Assembly: GCA_015680685.1 (NCBI GenBank)
Contig: MNCI01026620.1
Location: 267,395 to 304,793, forward strand
Length of the DNA: 37,399 bases
Reading direction: 5' to 3'
Source of the DNA: Gnetum montanum
Taxonomy: Eukaryota > Streptophyta > Gnetopsida > Gnetales > Gnetaceae
The position numbers and the translations under genes were made by a program. The notes beneath the pieces were generated by a model, which saw only the letters and a program-made list of their open reading frames with translations, did not search any database and was not told where the DNA came from. This document shows positions 27,946-37,399 of the stretch, in pieces. Each line of letters begins with the position of its first letter. The first letter of the stretch is position 1.

Positions 27946-30595
27946 TCAAAGTTGATTCAAGGATGGGCCAATTGCGAAGCTGCAGTGTTGTTGATTTTTT
28001 TTTGTGAGGTGAACCTTCTTTGGGTTCAACTTACTACTGCATGTTAATGTCCTTGTCATTAGCCATTGTGTTGGCTTTGACTTCCTCCATGTGGCTTGAG
28101 AGACAGATCTCTCGAGAGGAGGACTTGGGCTTGGTTTGCTTGGCCTGCTTGTGGGTAGGGGCCCCAACGTTCAGTTGTTGTTTATTAGTTGTGGCATTTG
28201 CTTCGACCATGGGGCTTGCGAGGCGCTCATTTATCCTCTTGCGTTACCATTTGGTGGGCCTACCTAGGTTGCTAGTGGGGTCAACCCTTAAGGGAGGAGG
28301 GATCGAGATATTGCCCACTTTTGGGCTTTGGATAGGTGAGGGGCCATCACATTGTGGCACCCTTATGATAAAGGGTGGCTTAGGTAGAGTTGTTTTAGGA
28401 GTTGTTGTGTGACCAAATTTTTGTGGCACCTTAATAACAAAAGGTTACTTAGTGGTCATTGTTGTTACATCATTCCAGTTCAACATCTTAGCGGATGGTT
28501 GCTGTGGAGCTTTGACCACAAAGGGTGTTGTGGGTGCTCGAGGTGGCACTTTGATAACAAAGGGAGGCCTCTTGCTTGTGGAGGCTGAGGGAATCCTTGC
28601 CTTACTGGTAGGCACATGGATCACAAAATGTTGTTGCATAGGTTTAGACTTACCACCTATGCTAATGAAAGTTATGACATAGGAGGCATCATCTGTGTTG
28701 GATTGACTCACCGTGTTAGGCACCAATTGGCCATGTTCTATCATTCTTTGTAGGTCATCCTGCAAAGCATGATAGTTGTCTATACTATGACTAGCCAATT
28801 GGTGGTAATGACAATATTGGTCCATCTTGAAGTGTTGTGGAACTGGGGGCTCATTTGGCACTACTAAAGCAGGGTTCCTTAGTAGTTTGCAGTACCTATC
28901 ATGTCTTTGGCAGGTAATTGTCGATACATGTTTGTGTTGGATTTGCCAATCTTTCAAGAGTTGCTCCAGTATTTCAGAGGGTTGCACCGGCAGTGCTATA
29001 TACTTTGAGCGGTCCTTGCACTGAAAGTTGGGTCTTGAGGTAGCCCCTGTCATGTAGGTGAGTTGGTGCCCGAATTGGCAATTTTGTTAGCTGGGGCTTG
29101 GGGATGCTTAGCTGTTGGGCCCCAGTTGGTTGCTTTTCTGCTTGTGGCTACATGCTTGCAAGTGTGTTGGTTTCTGTAGGCCACATAGGCTAGATCATTG
29201 CTAGCTTGTGTTGCATCCTCTATGCTTTTTTCTTAGGCAAAGGCTTGGCTAAGAGACTTTGGGGCTAAATAATACAGTTTGGAGTTGATAAAGTCATTTA
29301 CTGCACCTTTAAAGATTGTCAATAGATGTGCCTCTGCTAGAGGTTCATGCATTTTGCTCAATGCAGCATTCCAATGTTGGAGGAATTTTGGCATGGCTCT
29401 AGAGGCCCCTGTTTAACTTGCATTAACTAGTCAAGGGTTGCTTCAGGCTTTAGGTTCTACCTAAAGCATGTCACAAACTTGGTTATGAGATCCTCCAAAG
29501 AGGAGATTGAGGCCTTCGGTAGTGCACGATACCAGTCCAAGGCCTTGCCAGTGAGTGACATGGGGAACATGCGCATGATAGTGTGTGGCCAAGCTTGAAG
29601 GAGTAGGCATTCAGATCGAAATGTGACCAAGTGTGCATTGGGATCCCCTTCACTATTGTACTTGGTAAATTGAGGTAGTTGGGCCCCAGTTGGGAGAGTT
29701 AGAGGTGGTACTGTAGGACTTATGAGATCATCTTGGTAAAAGTCCACCACCTTAATGGTGTTAAAGGAGGTAGCCTTAAGTCAATTGATCTCCTCTGTCA
29801 AGCTTTGTATTAGCTAGAAGGACTGATCCAAGCTTGGGGATGTGCCAGCTAGTTGCATTGGCTGGGCTTGGGTTGGTTGCATAGCATAGGGTAAAATTGT
29901 TGGTTGTGGAGTTTGCCAGTTTAACGTTGTAGTAGACGGATGTTGCCAATTTAACATCATAGTGGATGATTGCTGATGTAATGGGTAAGCGATGGGTGTG
30001 ATGATTGAAGTGGGCCACACATGGGTGGGTTGGACGAACATCGTAGACATCGATTAGATAGGCAAGATGTAGGATGCCTGAGTTATTTGGAGTTGGGAGG
30101 TGGCCCCTGCATGAGCATAGTGCTAGGCAAATGCATTAGTTGCTTGTGAGGAAGGCTGAATTGGCATGGTCACTATCTTGGAGGGGATGGATGGACCAAA
30201 CGGAGGAGGGGCTATAATAGGGAGTGGTTGTTGGAAGATGGTGTGGAGGTGGCTCTCACATTCAAAGCAGGCCTTGAACTTGTCTTCCTCTGTAAGGCTT
30301 CCTCATAGGTTGTCCCTACATCATGCTTATTTCCACGGATGAGTTGGGACAACAACTGGTGGTAGGGCTTCGTTAGTGGGATTATGTCAAATAAAAAGGG
30401 GTTATACTCCTGTTTGTTCCGGTGGACTTGTTCGTAGTCCTGTTTTGCCTCTAAATCAAGGTAATCCATTGGTGGTCCTGCTTGGATTTTGGCACAAACG
30501 AAATTGTATTGTTCATGGCTTAACGCGGCATGCTTTGGTTGGATTGTGGTATCAAATGTGTTAGACACCAACGTGGAAGGTTGATCTGGATTCAT
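27946..30595 (-). pseudogene. gag: Gag of the nested element (broken)
   Basis: Read leftward from the ATG at 30593-30595: an N-terminal part (to 30212), a proline-, glutamine- and threonine-rich linker (30050-29776), the Gag core (29750-29457: PQFTKYNSEGDPNAHLVTF, FPMSLTGKALDWYRALPKAS, SISSLEDLITKFVTCF), an eroded middle, then YCHYHQLASHSIDNYHALQ (about 28830), a zinc-knuckle-like segment of the YCxFH...GHxTxxCxxLK type with its last Cys replaced by Tyr. Repeated PFVIKVP-like peptides follow (28645-28320). The layout resembles Gag and its protease-proximal tail in Tat-type plant elements. Stops and shifts occur throughout. Pol is absent. Confidence 0.82.
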
Positions 30596-30813
30596 ATTCA
30601 GGTTGTGAGAGTTGTTGTTTGCAAAAAATGGCTAACTCTGAAAATAGTAGAAAAATGACTAGTCAGCAGTAGGAAAATGGCCAAGTACAAAGATATAGAA
30701 AATGGCTAAGTGCAATAATGCAGAGAAAAAAATGCTGAGTATGAAAATGCAGAAAAAACGGCCAAGTATGAAAATGTAGAAAAATAGCCAAGTGTGAAAA
30801 TGTAGAAAAATAG

Positions 30814-30831
30814 GCCCTCCTTCTAGTGCCA
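30814..30831 (-). promoter_or_regulatory. Primer-binding site candidate of the nested element
   Basis: Minus-strand TGGCACTAGAAGGAGGGC, five bases after the 5' LTR, beginning TGG as expected for pairing with a tRNA CCA end. I do not name the tRNA. Confidence 0.6.
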
Positions 30832-30836
30832 AAAAC

Positions 30837-31728
30837 TATAGTGACAGAAAACATCAGTGGCTGGAAACACCGAGAGGTCTTCGGGTGCACAGCCTAACCC
30901 CGAATCCACACGAGGGCCATGCTAGAGAAAACAGATTTAGGGTGCCCTGAATGGTCTGGTTGATCAGACAGGGACTTAGTTGGTGTACAATAACCTTCTT
31001 GCAAACAATGATTTTAAATGGAAAAACTGATAGTAAAATAAAAGAAAACGTAATGTGCACAGTAGTAGAAATATGCTAAAGCACGTAATAGGGCAGTAGA
31101 CACAATTAAATGCTTAACAATGCCAAATAAATGCTGTACTCAACCAAAGAGAGAGTTTGAATAGAAGGATGCCCTGAAAAAGGGTATATGTATACAAAGT
31201 GTACAATAGGCACAGTAGGAGCGGAATCACAGCCTCGATGGTGTCAGTCTGTGAAATCTAGTGCTCACTATGATAAACTATGCCTCCTGGGCTGGTGGTC
31301 ATAGTATACCATGTGATGTAGTTGTGCCTCTTTGTTGGTGTGATGTGCTCTAGGTCTCGTTCACCCATGGAGCTAAGAGCTAAAATGCTAAAATGCCAAA
31401 TGCCAAAATAGAAATGCCAACTGCTTTGCTAGTGAAGAAATTGAAACCCCCCCCCCCCCCCCCTTTTTCTTCTCCTAAAAAAAAGGGGATCACAGAGGTA
31501 TTTATAGGGCTAGGGTTAGCCCAAAATGCAAATTAGGTGCCACACGGCAATGCGGTGGGTAACAACATGTAATAGCATGTAACCATGCATAACAACACGT
31601 AACAACGTGTAACACAGCATAATAGCACATAATAGGGTGCTACGCTACGCCGTAGCAAGGTAATAGTGCATAACACTTAGCCATATTTGCAATCGCAATG
31701 TCGAGACCTGAAATTATGTGGTGTTTCA
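30837..31728 (-). repeat. 5' LTR of the nested element (892 bp)
   Basis: Partner of 26726-27616, with the 17-C run (31447-31463), TATAAATA (31499-31506, minus) and the 10-bp array (31561-31640). Confidence 0.92.
31561..31640 (-). repeat. 10-bp tandem array in nested LTR U3
   Basis: Eight units close to AACAGCATGT (plus-strand wording) in exact 10-base register. It differs from the other LTR by about one unit and several transitions. Confidence 0.8.
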
Positions 31729-32720
31729 GGGATGCCCATCAATTTGTCCAATCCTGTGAGTGCTGCCAACATGATGGGGGAATGACTACTAGAATGCAGG
31801 GTTCACAATAATGGATTCAACCTTTAGAACCCTTTGACATTTGGGGAATAGACTTTATGGGGCCCATTACACCAATGTCCAATGGAAAAGCTTACATCAT
31901 AGTTACCGTAGACTATCTAACGAAATGGGCTAAAGCAGCAGCTGTTATAGATTGCACATCATCTACAGCTACACAATTTGTGCAACAACAAATTGTAAAT
32001 AGGTTTGGCATGCCATGTGCACTTATTTCGGATAATGGTACATATTTCACAGGTGCAACTTTTCGGAAATTAATGCAATGCCTAAGGGTTGAACATAAAT
32101 TGACTACACCTTATCGCCCCCAAGCTAATGGACAAGTTAAGGTCATCAATAGGGAGAACACTAAAATATTGACACAGACAATTAGCAAGTATAGGCATGA
32201 TTGGACCACTAAACTGAATGATGCTCTTTGGGCATACCGCTCCACTTGGAAACTCCCTATAGGCTACTCTCCCTATGAGTTAGTGTACGGAAAGCTTTCA
32301 ACGCTTCCAATTCAAATCGAGCTCCATACACTATCAATGGCTTGTGACCTCCACCTCGATCTTGATCTAGCACAAAAACAAAGGTTGGCAACTTTACACG
32401 TGTTAGACGAAAACTAATTAGCTGCCCTATCATCAAACGAGTTGCACAAGGCATATAACAAGCAATGTCATGACTTAAAGATTCTAAAGGTTAAATATTA
32501 ACCAGGAGATAAGGTTCTCTACTGGAACCCCACACATGTGCCACAATGCACAAAATTTCAAACACTATGGAAAGGACCTTACATTATTCATACAACCTTT
32601 CCTTTAGGGGCCATGACCATATACAAACCTGAGAGCCCTAATAAGAGATTACTAGTCAATGTGCAATAAACCAAACCCTTCCATGAACTTAGGACAGCTA
32701 GTGCACATACTGTCTCTGAG
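31729..32720 (+). pseudogene. Integrase, 3' part, after the nested element
   Basis: Frame 0 resumes with DAHQFVQSCECCQHDGG (zinc CxxC present), [14 protein letters not shown] (first Asp) and [19 protein letters not shown] (second Asp). At the catalytic Glu the sequence is GQVKVINRE: codon 32139-32141 is AAG (Lys) where the left copy has Glu. [21 protein letters not shown] and a stop at 32415-32417 follow; later pieces PGDKVLYW and WKGPYII form a GPY-type C-terminal module with no chromodomain. One stop lies before the core (near 31811). With the Glu lost, it could not catalyse integration even if read through. Confidence 0.9.
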
Positions 32721-34299
32721 AACAGATTACCCTGCTTATTATTTTGGATCTTCCCCTTCCAACTTAGTCATGGGGTAGATGGCCACCTCTGCTAATCAAT
32801 TGAGGCCCTCAGTTCCTTTTTAAGTTTTTGTTTTACACATTTTTGTTTTACAAATTTCTTTAAATTTTCTTGTTTTTTTTTTACAACATCGTTGATACTT
32901 TTTCATTTCTTTGTGTGATTGTTTGTTTGTTGTTTTTTGTTTGCGTTGTTAGGTTTTTCATCTAATAAGTGCTCCTGATGGTGGTATGAACTGTATTCTA
33001 TTGATTGCTAATGTTTAGTTTTTACCTTTGAGTTATAATGTTGATACTAAGGTATGGTTCTTTTGATATAACAAGCAATGAGTCCACATCATCCATGCAT
33101 CCATGAATTTTTCTGGTCTCTCTTGGCTTGGAAATGTACAGTCCCTTTCTTTAAATCATAAAACTATCAATGAATTAGTGACTGTGCATATCTCAAACTG
33201 AGGAAGGACTCAAGGATTGAAAAGGGTGTGACTTCAAGGGGATTTGATGCATTTTTGTTGGCCATTCTCTTGGGTGCTCAGATGTTTTCTTCTTAGGTTT
33301 TCCTTACCATTATGATGTTACTTCATTATTGAGAAGTTGAGCCAATAAAAATAAGTCTTTGCATGGTGTGGTTCTCACACAAAAAAAAAGTGAGAATTCA
33401 AAGCACACCTCGTAGACAAAATAATTATTTGGGCTACAAGCACTGGTTATGGAACTAAAAAAATGTTCCCTATAACTAAGGCCCTCTCTTGCTTCCTACT
33501 TTTCCCTTTCTCATTTCCTCGGAATGGTGGTGACTCTTTGGCAGAAGCATTTTTGTTACTTCAAGTGGATGGATTGGCCAAGTGTATCAATGCAAAGTCA
33601 TTGGATGTGGATTGTTTGAGGCTGAATTTGAAATGAGATCTACTAAGTCACATTACCCATAATTACACAAGGGGCTGTACACCACCTTGTTCATGGGACT
33701 CCATTCCATTCTCTTCTCCTCATCATTCTTTCTCCATTTTCCACCTCATTGCCAGTTGTATAAATAGTCTATATTTTGGTTGATGCATTGTTTTCTTTTT
33801 GGTAAATTCTTGTGGTTAAAACTTTAACTCTTGCTTCCAAATGACATTTTCAAAGCCTACAGACTCTTTGAATGTGGGATTTTCAGGGCATTAAGGGCAT
33901 GAGCCTACTTTGGGGAGGACCCACTAGCATTCCTAATTGATGCATCAGTTATCTTCTTTCCCTTAAACATTGCTACAATCAACTTTTATTTTGTTCATTT
34001 CCACCTCTGACATCCATTTTATCGGCATTGTTGTTGTTTCGTTTTCTCCATCTTTCTTATTCCTTATATTTTTCTCCATTCTATCGCTACCAAAGGATCG
34101 CTCTTAGTCATGGGGGTCCTAGTCTAATTTTTTCAATTTTCTCCTAACCCCTACACCTTGGGTAGTCACCAGTGTTATATCTCTAGAATCTGTATTAGCC
34201 ATATCACAACTCAACCAATGAGCCTTACACCGAGACAAGGTATCAACTGTATTGTGATTTACTTATCCTTGTTAATATGCGACTGTGTTGTGTGTGTAG
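32721..34299 (+). other. Non-coding tail of the 20744 element
   Basis: T-rich at 32815-32960, then blocks shared with 3680-4740 and 10320-11400. It carries AGTCATGGGG at 32766-32775 and AGTCATGGGGG at 34106-34116, and the core of the hairpin segment at about 33882-33930. No reliable frame. Confidence 0.7.
33882..33930 (+). other. Relic of the tail hairpin segment
   Basis: CAGGGCATTA, GGGC-ATGA-GCCT and CTTTGGGGAGGACCC keep the centre of the element seen at 5537 and 11326, but the outer arms no longer match each other. Confidence 0.4.
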
Positions 34300-34629
34300 A
34301 TGGCAATCATACAGCAATGGACTGGACCTAGAGGAAATACTTAGGATGGACTGGTGCTAGAATAGTCGTGTAAGGAACAAGATTGATGGCACGCTTATAG
34401 ATGAACAACGAAAGGCGCAATCTTGGCGTCGGCAACAACACATCTTCTTATTTTCTCTCTTTCTCTCCTCTCTCTCAGCTACCAAATAAGGTTGGATGTC
34501 AATTGTGTATAGTGTTCACTCTTGTAGTCATGAACACACGTCATCCCATTCACCATTAGTTGTCATTCAAGTCAATTATCCCATACCTTTCCAATATTTT
34601 GTAAGGAACTCAAGGACGAGTTTTCATTC
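34300..34629 (+). pseudogene. Possible relic of the downstream (third) reading frame
   Basis: An ATG at 34300 follows CTGTGTTGTGTGTGTAG, a setting like that of the frame at 12201. The frame (MAIIQQWTGPRGNT) meets a stop within 15 codons and several more after that. No domain is recognisable. The call rests on position and the shared acceptor-like sequence only. The last part (34613-34629) matches the sequence before the 12956 polypurine tract. Confidence 0.35.
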
Positions 34630-34642
34630 AGTCATGGGGGTA
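34630..34642 (+). promoter_or_regulatory. Polypurine tract of the 20744 element
   Basis: AGTCATGGGGGTA directly before the 3' LTR. Confidence 0.75.
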
Positions 34643-35456
34643 TGATGAGTTGCGATATCACATACGCAACATCGCATTTGCCACACGATATCGCATATGC
34701 TATATCATGTCCTGCCTCATCTTCTAGAAATAAGAGGTGGTGCCCTTAGTTCCAGATAGTTAGACTTAGACCCTTAGCTAAACTCTTGCAATTGTACCAT
34801 TCCAGAGTTAGAATAATTCCTGTGTGCCCTCAATAGGAGTCATAGAGTGAACCGATCTTTATTCGAGCAATTTGTACCTGAGCACACATTTGTGTACGGC
34901 AATAAAGATGAACTTTATGCTAAACCTTGCAGCATACAAATTAAGCTAAATAGTAATTAATTATTGTTGAATATTTAAACGCTTTCCTAGTTAATTAATC
35001 TCTCTCTCAACCTTTGACTCTCCTAGTTAAGTACACTTAGTACGACCACTTCAAGCATGTGTGTAGCGCTTGGTAACCCAGTAATGATTAGCGTTTGGTA
35101 ATCCCAGCAGCATTACATTGGTTCAAGATGTGTGCGGTAAGTGGGAATGGATACTGGTGTTAGGAACAATTAGAACTTAGTTAGTGAATAGTTAACATAA
35201 GCTAGTCACTTAGTTCTCTTCACCTTCCCCTATTAGCATAAGACATTAAAAAGATAAAAGTTATAAAAATCATATATCTCAAACTTACTTAACCATACAA
35301 CCGTGACAATACAAGTAAGTTTGGGAAGACAATGATTGATTAACCTTAAGTGTTCCATTAAGGCACGTAAGCACTTAGTCCTTGGAGTTCGACCAGATCA
35401 CGCGTGAAATGCTTGTATTCATATGGTTGACTATAGGGGTACCTCACCACTCATCA
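34643..35456 (+). repeat. 3' LTR of the 20744 element (814 bp)
   Basis: TGATGAGTTGCGAT to CTCATCA, matching 20744-21545. Its palindromic array (34651-34710) is slightly longer and more decayed, and the TATA box reads TAGAAATA (34725-34732). Confidence 0.92.
34651..34710 (+). repeat. Palindromic U3 array, decayed
   Basis: GCGATATC, ACGCAACATCGC and CGATATCGCATATGC blocks in the place of the array at 20751. Most changes are CG to CA or TG. Confidence 0.75.
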
Positions 35457-35640
35457 ACTTCTTATGATAAAATTGATTGTATTGTTCATTGCTTTCTTTG
35501 GTTTGAAGCAACATAGACAAGATTTTTCTATAGTTTCTTAGAATAGTTTCATTAGCAATAACAAAGATGGAGGACTTGGCCTTATTAATTATTATAGCGA
35601 AGGTATTTCTTATTGACCTTTTGATATGCTAAAACCTTGA
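35457..35640 (+). pseudogene. LINE reverse transcriptase, right half
   Basis: Directly after the LTR, the frame that stopped at 20743 resumes with YDKIDCIVHCFLWFEAT, and after a shift FISNNKDGGLGLINYYSEG (about 35550-35610). These match the KxxDxIxxxFLWxG and GGLGI blocks downstream of the RT of plant LINEs. Stops occur near 35515-35560. Confidence 0.7.
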
Positions 35641-35661
35641 AAAATGGAGAATTTGTTAATG

Positions 35662-36574
35662 TGTTTATGAGAACTTGCAAGTCTAAGGAAGGTGAATATA
35701 ACATATTAAGGAGATTGAGAGAAGAGCAAGAATTAACAAACTAGAATGCTAAAGTCCAATAAGAAGATGTAATAGTTTGAAAAAAATCATAAGGATATCA
35801 TCCCAAATCCTAGAGAAGACATTTTGAAGACTAATAAGATGTCTCACATTGCAACAAGACATCTCTACTGACAAACTCTAAACTTAGGAAATATATCTTT
35901 ACAATAGAGGAAACATCTCAAGTAAAGATAAGACATCTTGCAAAAAGTTAAAATTTTTCAAACTTAGACAACATGTCTCACCTACAATAAGGCAAATATA
36001 GTAAAATGTCTTGGGCTTGTAAAAGACATCTCAACTAGCTATTGTGTGAATTTCAACAGACAGATGGAGAGAACAAGGCTATAAAAGAAAGACATCCTAA
36101 ATGGGAAAATACAAGCATTGTACAATCAATTAAGTAATCATTGTATACATTCTTTGAGGAATATTGTACTTCATTTTTCTTAATCATTTGTTCTTATTGT
36201 GAGCTTAAAGCAAGGAATCAGAAGCTTAGTTAATTTTCTTCCTTGGTCATTTTTATTTCTTATTATAAGCCTTGAGGGGCTAGATGTGCTTCTTAAGGAA
36301 AGTCATTTGTTGTTTCTTGGAAACTTGAGGAATTGGGTGTGTTTTTGAGTGAAAACACCCCTAGCAAAGCTCAGAATTTTGTAAACATCATGGTGCTCTT
36401 GAAAACATATTTTGAAGGAATAAATTTTAGAGGTGTGTAAGGATTCTACCCTCTGAATGTGGACATATCCAAGTTTGGAAACCACATACATTCATTATGC
36501 AAGAATTGGATCTTATTGGCTAGAACTTATTCAACCCCCTTTCTAAGTTATTGATCTTCATTTCTCTTACTACA
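35662..36574 (+). mobile_element. Candidate solo LTR of another (possibly Ty1/copia) family
   Basis: A promoter-like stretch with repeated AGACATCT or its complement (35837, 35857, 35931, 36024), then GGCTATAAAAGAAAG (TATA near 36079), and near its right end TATTCAACCCCCTTTCTAAG, a sequence like that seen near the ends of many plant copia LTRs. Proposed ends TGTTTATGAG (35662) and CTTACTACA (36574) are flanked by TAATG and AAATG, 4 of 5 matching. Both ends are guesses. Confidence 0.4.
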
Positions 36575-37000
36575 AAATGTAATGCAAAGTGCATTAATGG
36601 AGATGATATTTAGATGCTCATTTTAAGAAACCTAAGAATGATAATATTTGGTCTTCTAATAACTTTCTTCACTATCTTCCTTTTCCTTAGGCCATTTCTA
36701 TTTCTAGTTCTTTAATTCTTAAATAAGTTTGAAAGACATGGTGGAGGCTTAGTAAATATTGAAATTATAATCATATTATAGTTTTAGAAGATATGCTTTA
36801 AAAAATTAAACAATGGTAGGTTCTGTTTAATGAAAGAGGTTGGGCTACTAATGCATCTAGATTATGTACCACTTTGAGCAAATTTGGTATCACTGGAGTT
36901 TTTTGTCTGCATATGGATGATAGATGGATTACTTGGAATGAAGCTTCTAGCCTCTCTGGTCTGAATGGGAAGAGGAAAATGAGTTTTGAAAATTAATTTC
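36575..37000 (+). other. Unassigned DNA, possible continuation of old LINE sequence
   Basis: A plus-strand frame with some stops reads NERGWATNASRLCTTLSKFG and HMDDRWITWNEASSLSGL (about 36830-36970). It looks protein-derived and is cut by the LTR at 37001, but I cannot assign it firmly. Confidence 0.35.
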
Positions 37001-37399
37001 TGATGGGACGCGATATCGCATGGGTTGCGATATTGCATACGCGATATCACGTTCATCACAATATCGCATCCCTCGCGATATTGCGTCTTCCCTGAAATAT
37101 CATATACGCGATATCGCAGTCCGCTGCAATGTCTATAAATAAGAGGCAGCTTTCCCAGTTTTAGAGTAGTGAAACTCTGGTAGTTTGATTGCTCTAGAGT
37201 TAGTTTATTTTTCTAGTGTCTACCCACAGTGTGGTGAATGTAGTTGTACGGTGTCTTTATTCGAGTGTGCTGTACTTGGACATGCACATGACCAGCAATA
37301 AAGATCGAGATTACTTCATCATTGCAGCATTCACTTTGTTATTTATTTGTTTGCTATTTATTTAATGTTATTTATTGCTTTCGTAGCACGGTGTGAGTA
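37001..37399 (+). repeat. Left part of another LTR of the 7107 family (cut by window edge)
   Basis: Begins TGATGGGACGCGATATCGCA (TGATGAGAC in the relatives), carries a palindromic array (37009-37118) and TATAAATAAGAGGC (37134), then matches 7290-7550 and 13150-13400. It could be a 5' LTR or a solo LTR; the rest is outside the window. Confidence 0.9.
37009..37118 (+). repeat. Palindromic U3 array
   Basis: Successive CGATATCGC, TTGCGATATTGC, ACGCGATATCAC, CACAATATCGC, TCGCGATATTGC and TACGCGATATCGC blocks, more irregular in spacing than at 7138 but of the same make-up, ending 15 bases before TATAAATA. Confidence 0.8.

Larger units (their letters stand above)
26726..31728 (-). mobile_element. 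Nested gag-only Ty3/gypsy element, minus strand
   Basis: A 5003-bp element inserted into integrase, with identical GGGAT on both sides (26721-26725, 31729-31733). On the minus strand its LTRs begin TGAAACACC and end CTACA (CTATA in the 30837 copy). The primer site after the 5' LTR (30814-30831), the polypurine tract before the 3' LTR (27617-27629), TATA boxes and gag all point left. No pol is present. It is a different family from the host element: different LTR ends, primer site and Gag. Confidence 0.92.
20744..35456 (+). mobile_element. Full-length gag-pol Ty3/gypsy (OTA clade) element, dead, with nested insertion
   Basis: LTRs 20744-21545 and 34643-35456 bracket gag, protease, RT, RNase H, integrase and a tail. 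Without the nested element and its extra duplication it would be about 9.7 kb. Flanks are ACTTT (20739-20743) and ACTTC (35457-35461), a 4-of-5 match, and the interrupted LINE frame continues from one flank to the other. Every pol domain carries stops or frameshifts. Key losses are the protease DSG, part of the Gag core, RT FMDD (now FMDN) and the integrase catalytic Glu. Confidence 0.9.

Noticed and set aside
28020-28412. Plus-strand 130-codon frame
   Set aside because: It lies on the opposite strand of the nested Gag tail, whose proline-rich repeats leave the other strand open; no own domain.

Overview
The window is repeat-derived DNA from the nuclear genome of a vascular plant, most likely a seed plant with a large, transposon-rich genome; the species cannot be told. 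The evidence is the plant-specific Ogre/Tat/Athila (OTA) type of Ty3/gypsy polyprotein, a primer-binding site matching the 3' end of plant tRNA-Asp, plant-type LTR promoters (TATAAATA), an old LINE and heavy C-to-T decay. I see no convincing host gene, tRNA, rRNA or CRISPR array. Short runs of N show a draft assembly. All boundaries, repeat periods and motif matches were read by eye; no percentage identities were calculated.

Layout. (1) 1-about 5810, plus: remnant of an OTA element entering from the left edge (end of gag, protease, RT, RNase H, integrase, long non-coding tail), full of stops and frameshifts. (2) 6341-6882, minus: solo LTR with a perfect AAAAC target duplication. (3) 7107-14009, plus: a complete element with two LTRs, a perfect tRNA-Asp primer site, a nearly intact gag (one stop) and a decayed downstream reading frame, but no pol. 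(4) 14010-15458: a 73-bp tandem duplication beside a telomere-like motif, then unassigned DNA. (5) 15459-19675, minus: a related, shorter gag-only element; one LTR carries an internal deletion of about 480 bp. (6) About 20050-20743 and 35457-35640: two halves of a LINE reverse transcriptase reading frame, split by (7) 20744-35456, plus: a full-length but dead gag-pol element, itself split in integrase by (8) 26726-31728, minus: a gag-only element of a different family with GGGAT target duplications. (9) About 35662-36574: probable solo LTR of another type, inside old LINE-like DNA. (10) 37001-37399: start of one more LTR like that of element 3, cut by the window edge.

How the parts relate. 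Elements 1, 3, 5 and 7 and the solo LTR belong to one group: LTRs begin TGATGA and mostly end CTCATCA, share the last 200 or so bases, use the same primer-site type and a TCATGGGGGTA polypurine tract, and have similar Gag. Their U3 regions differ completely, yet each places a tandem array just upstream of TATAAATA: 31-bp units built from a GATATCGCGTACGCGATATC-like palindrome, 33-bp units, or 34-bp units; the unrelated nested element has 10-bp units. The gag-only elements would have needed pol proteins from relatives such as element 7. The most interesting signals are the palindromic promoter arrays, a possible conserved RNA hairpin in the non-coding tail, repeated polypurine-like motifs inside that tail, and stop codons shared at homologous positions by two diverged pol copies.
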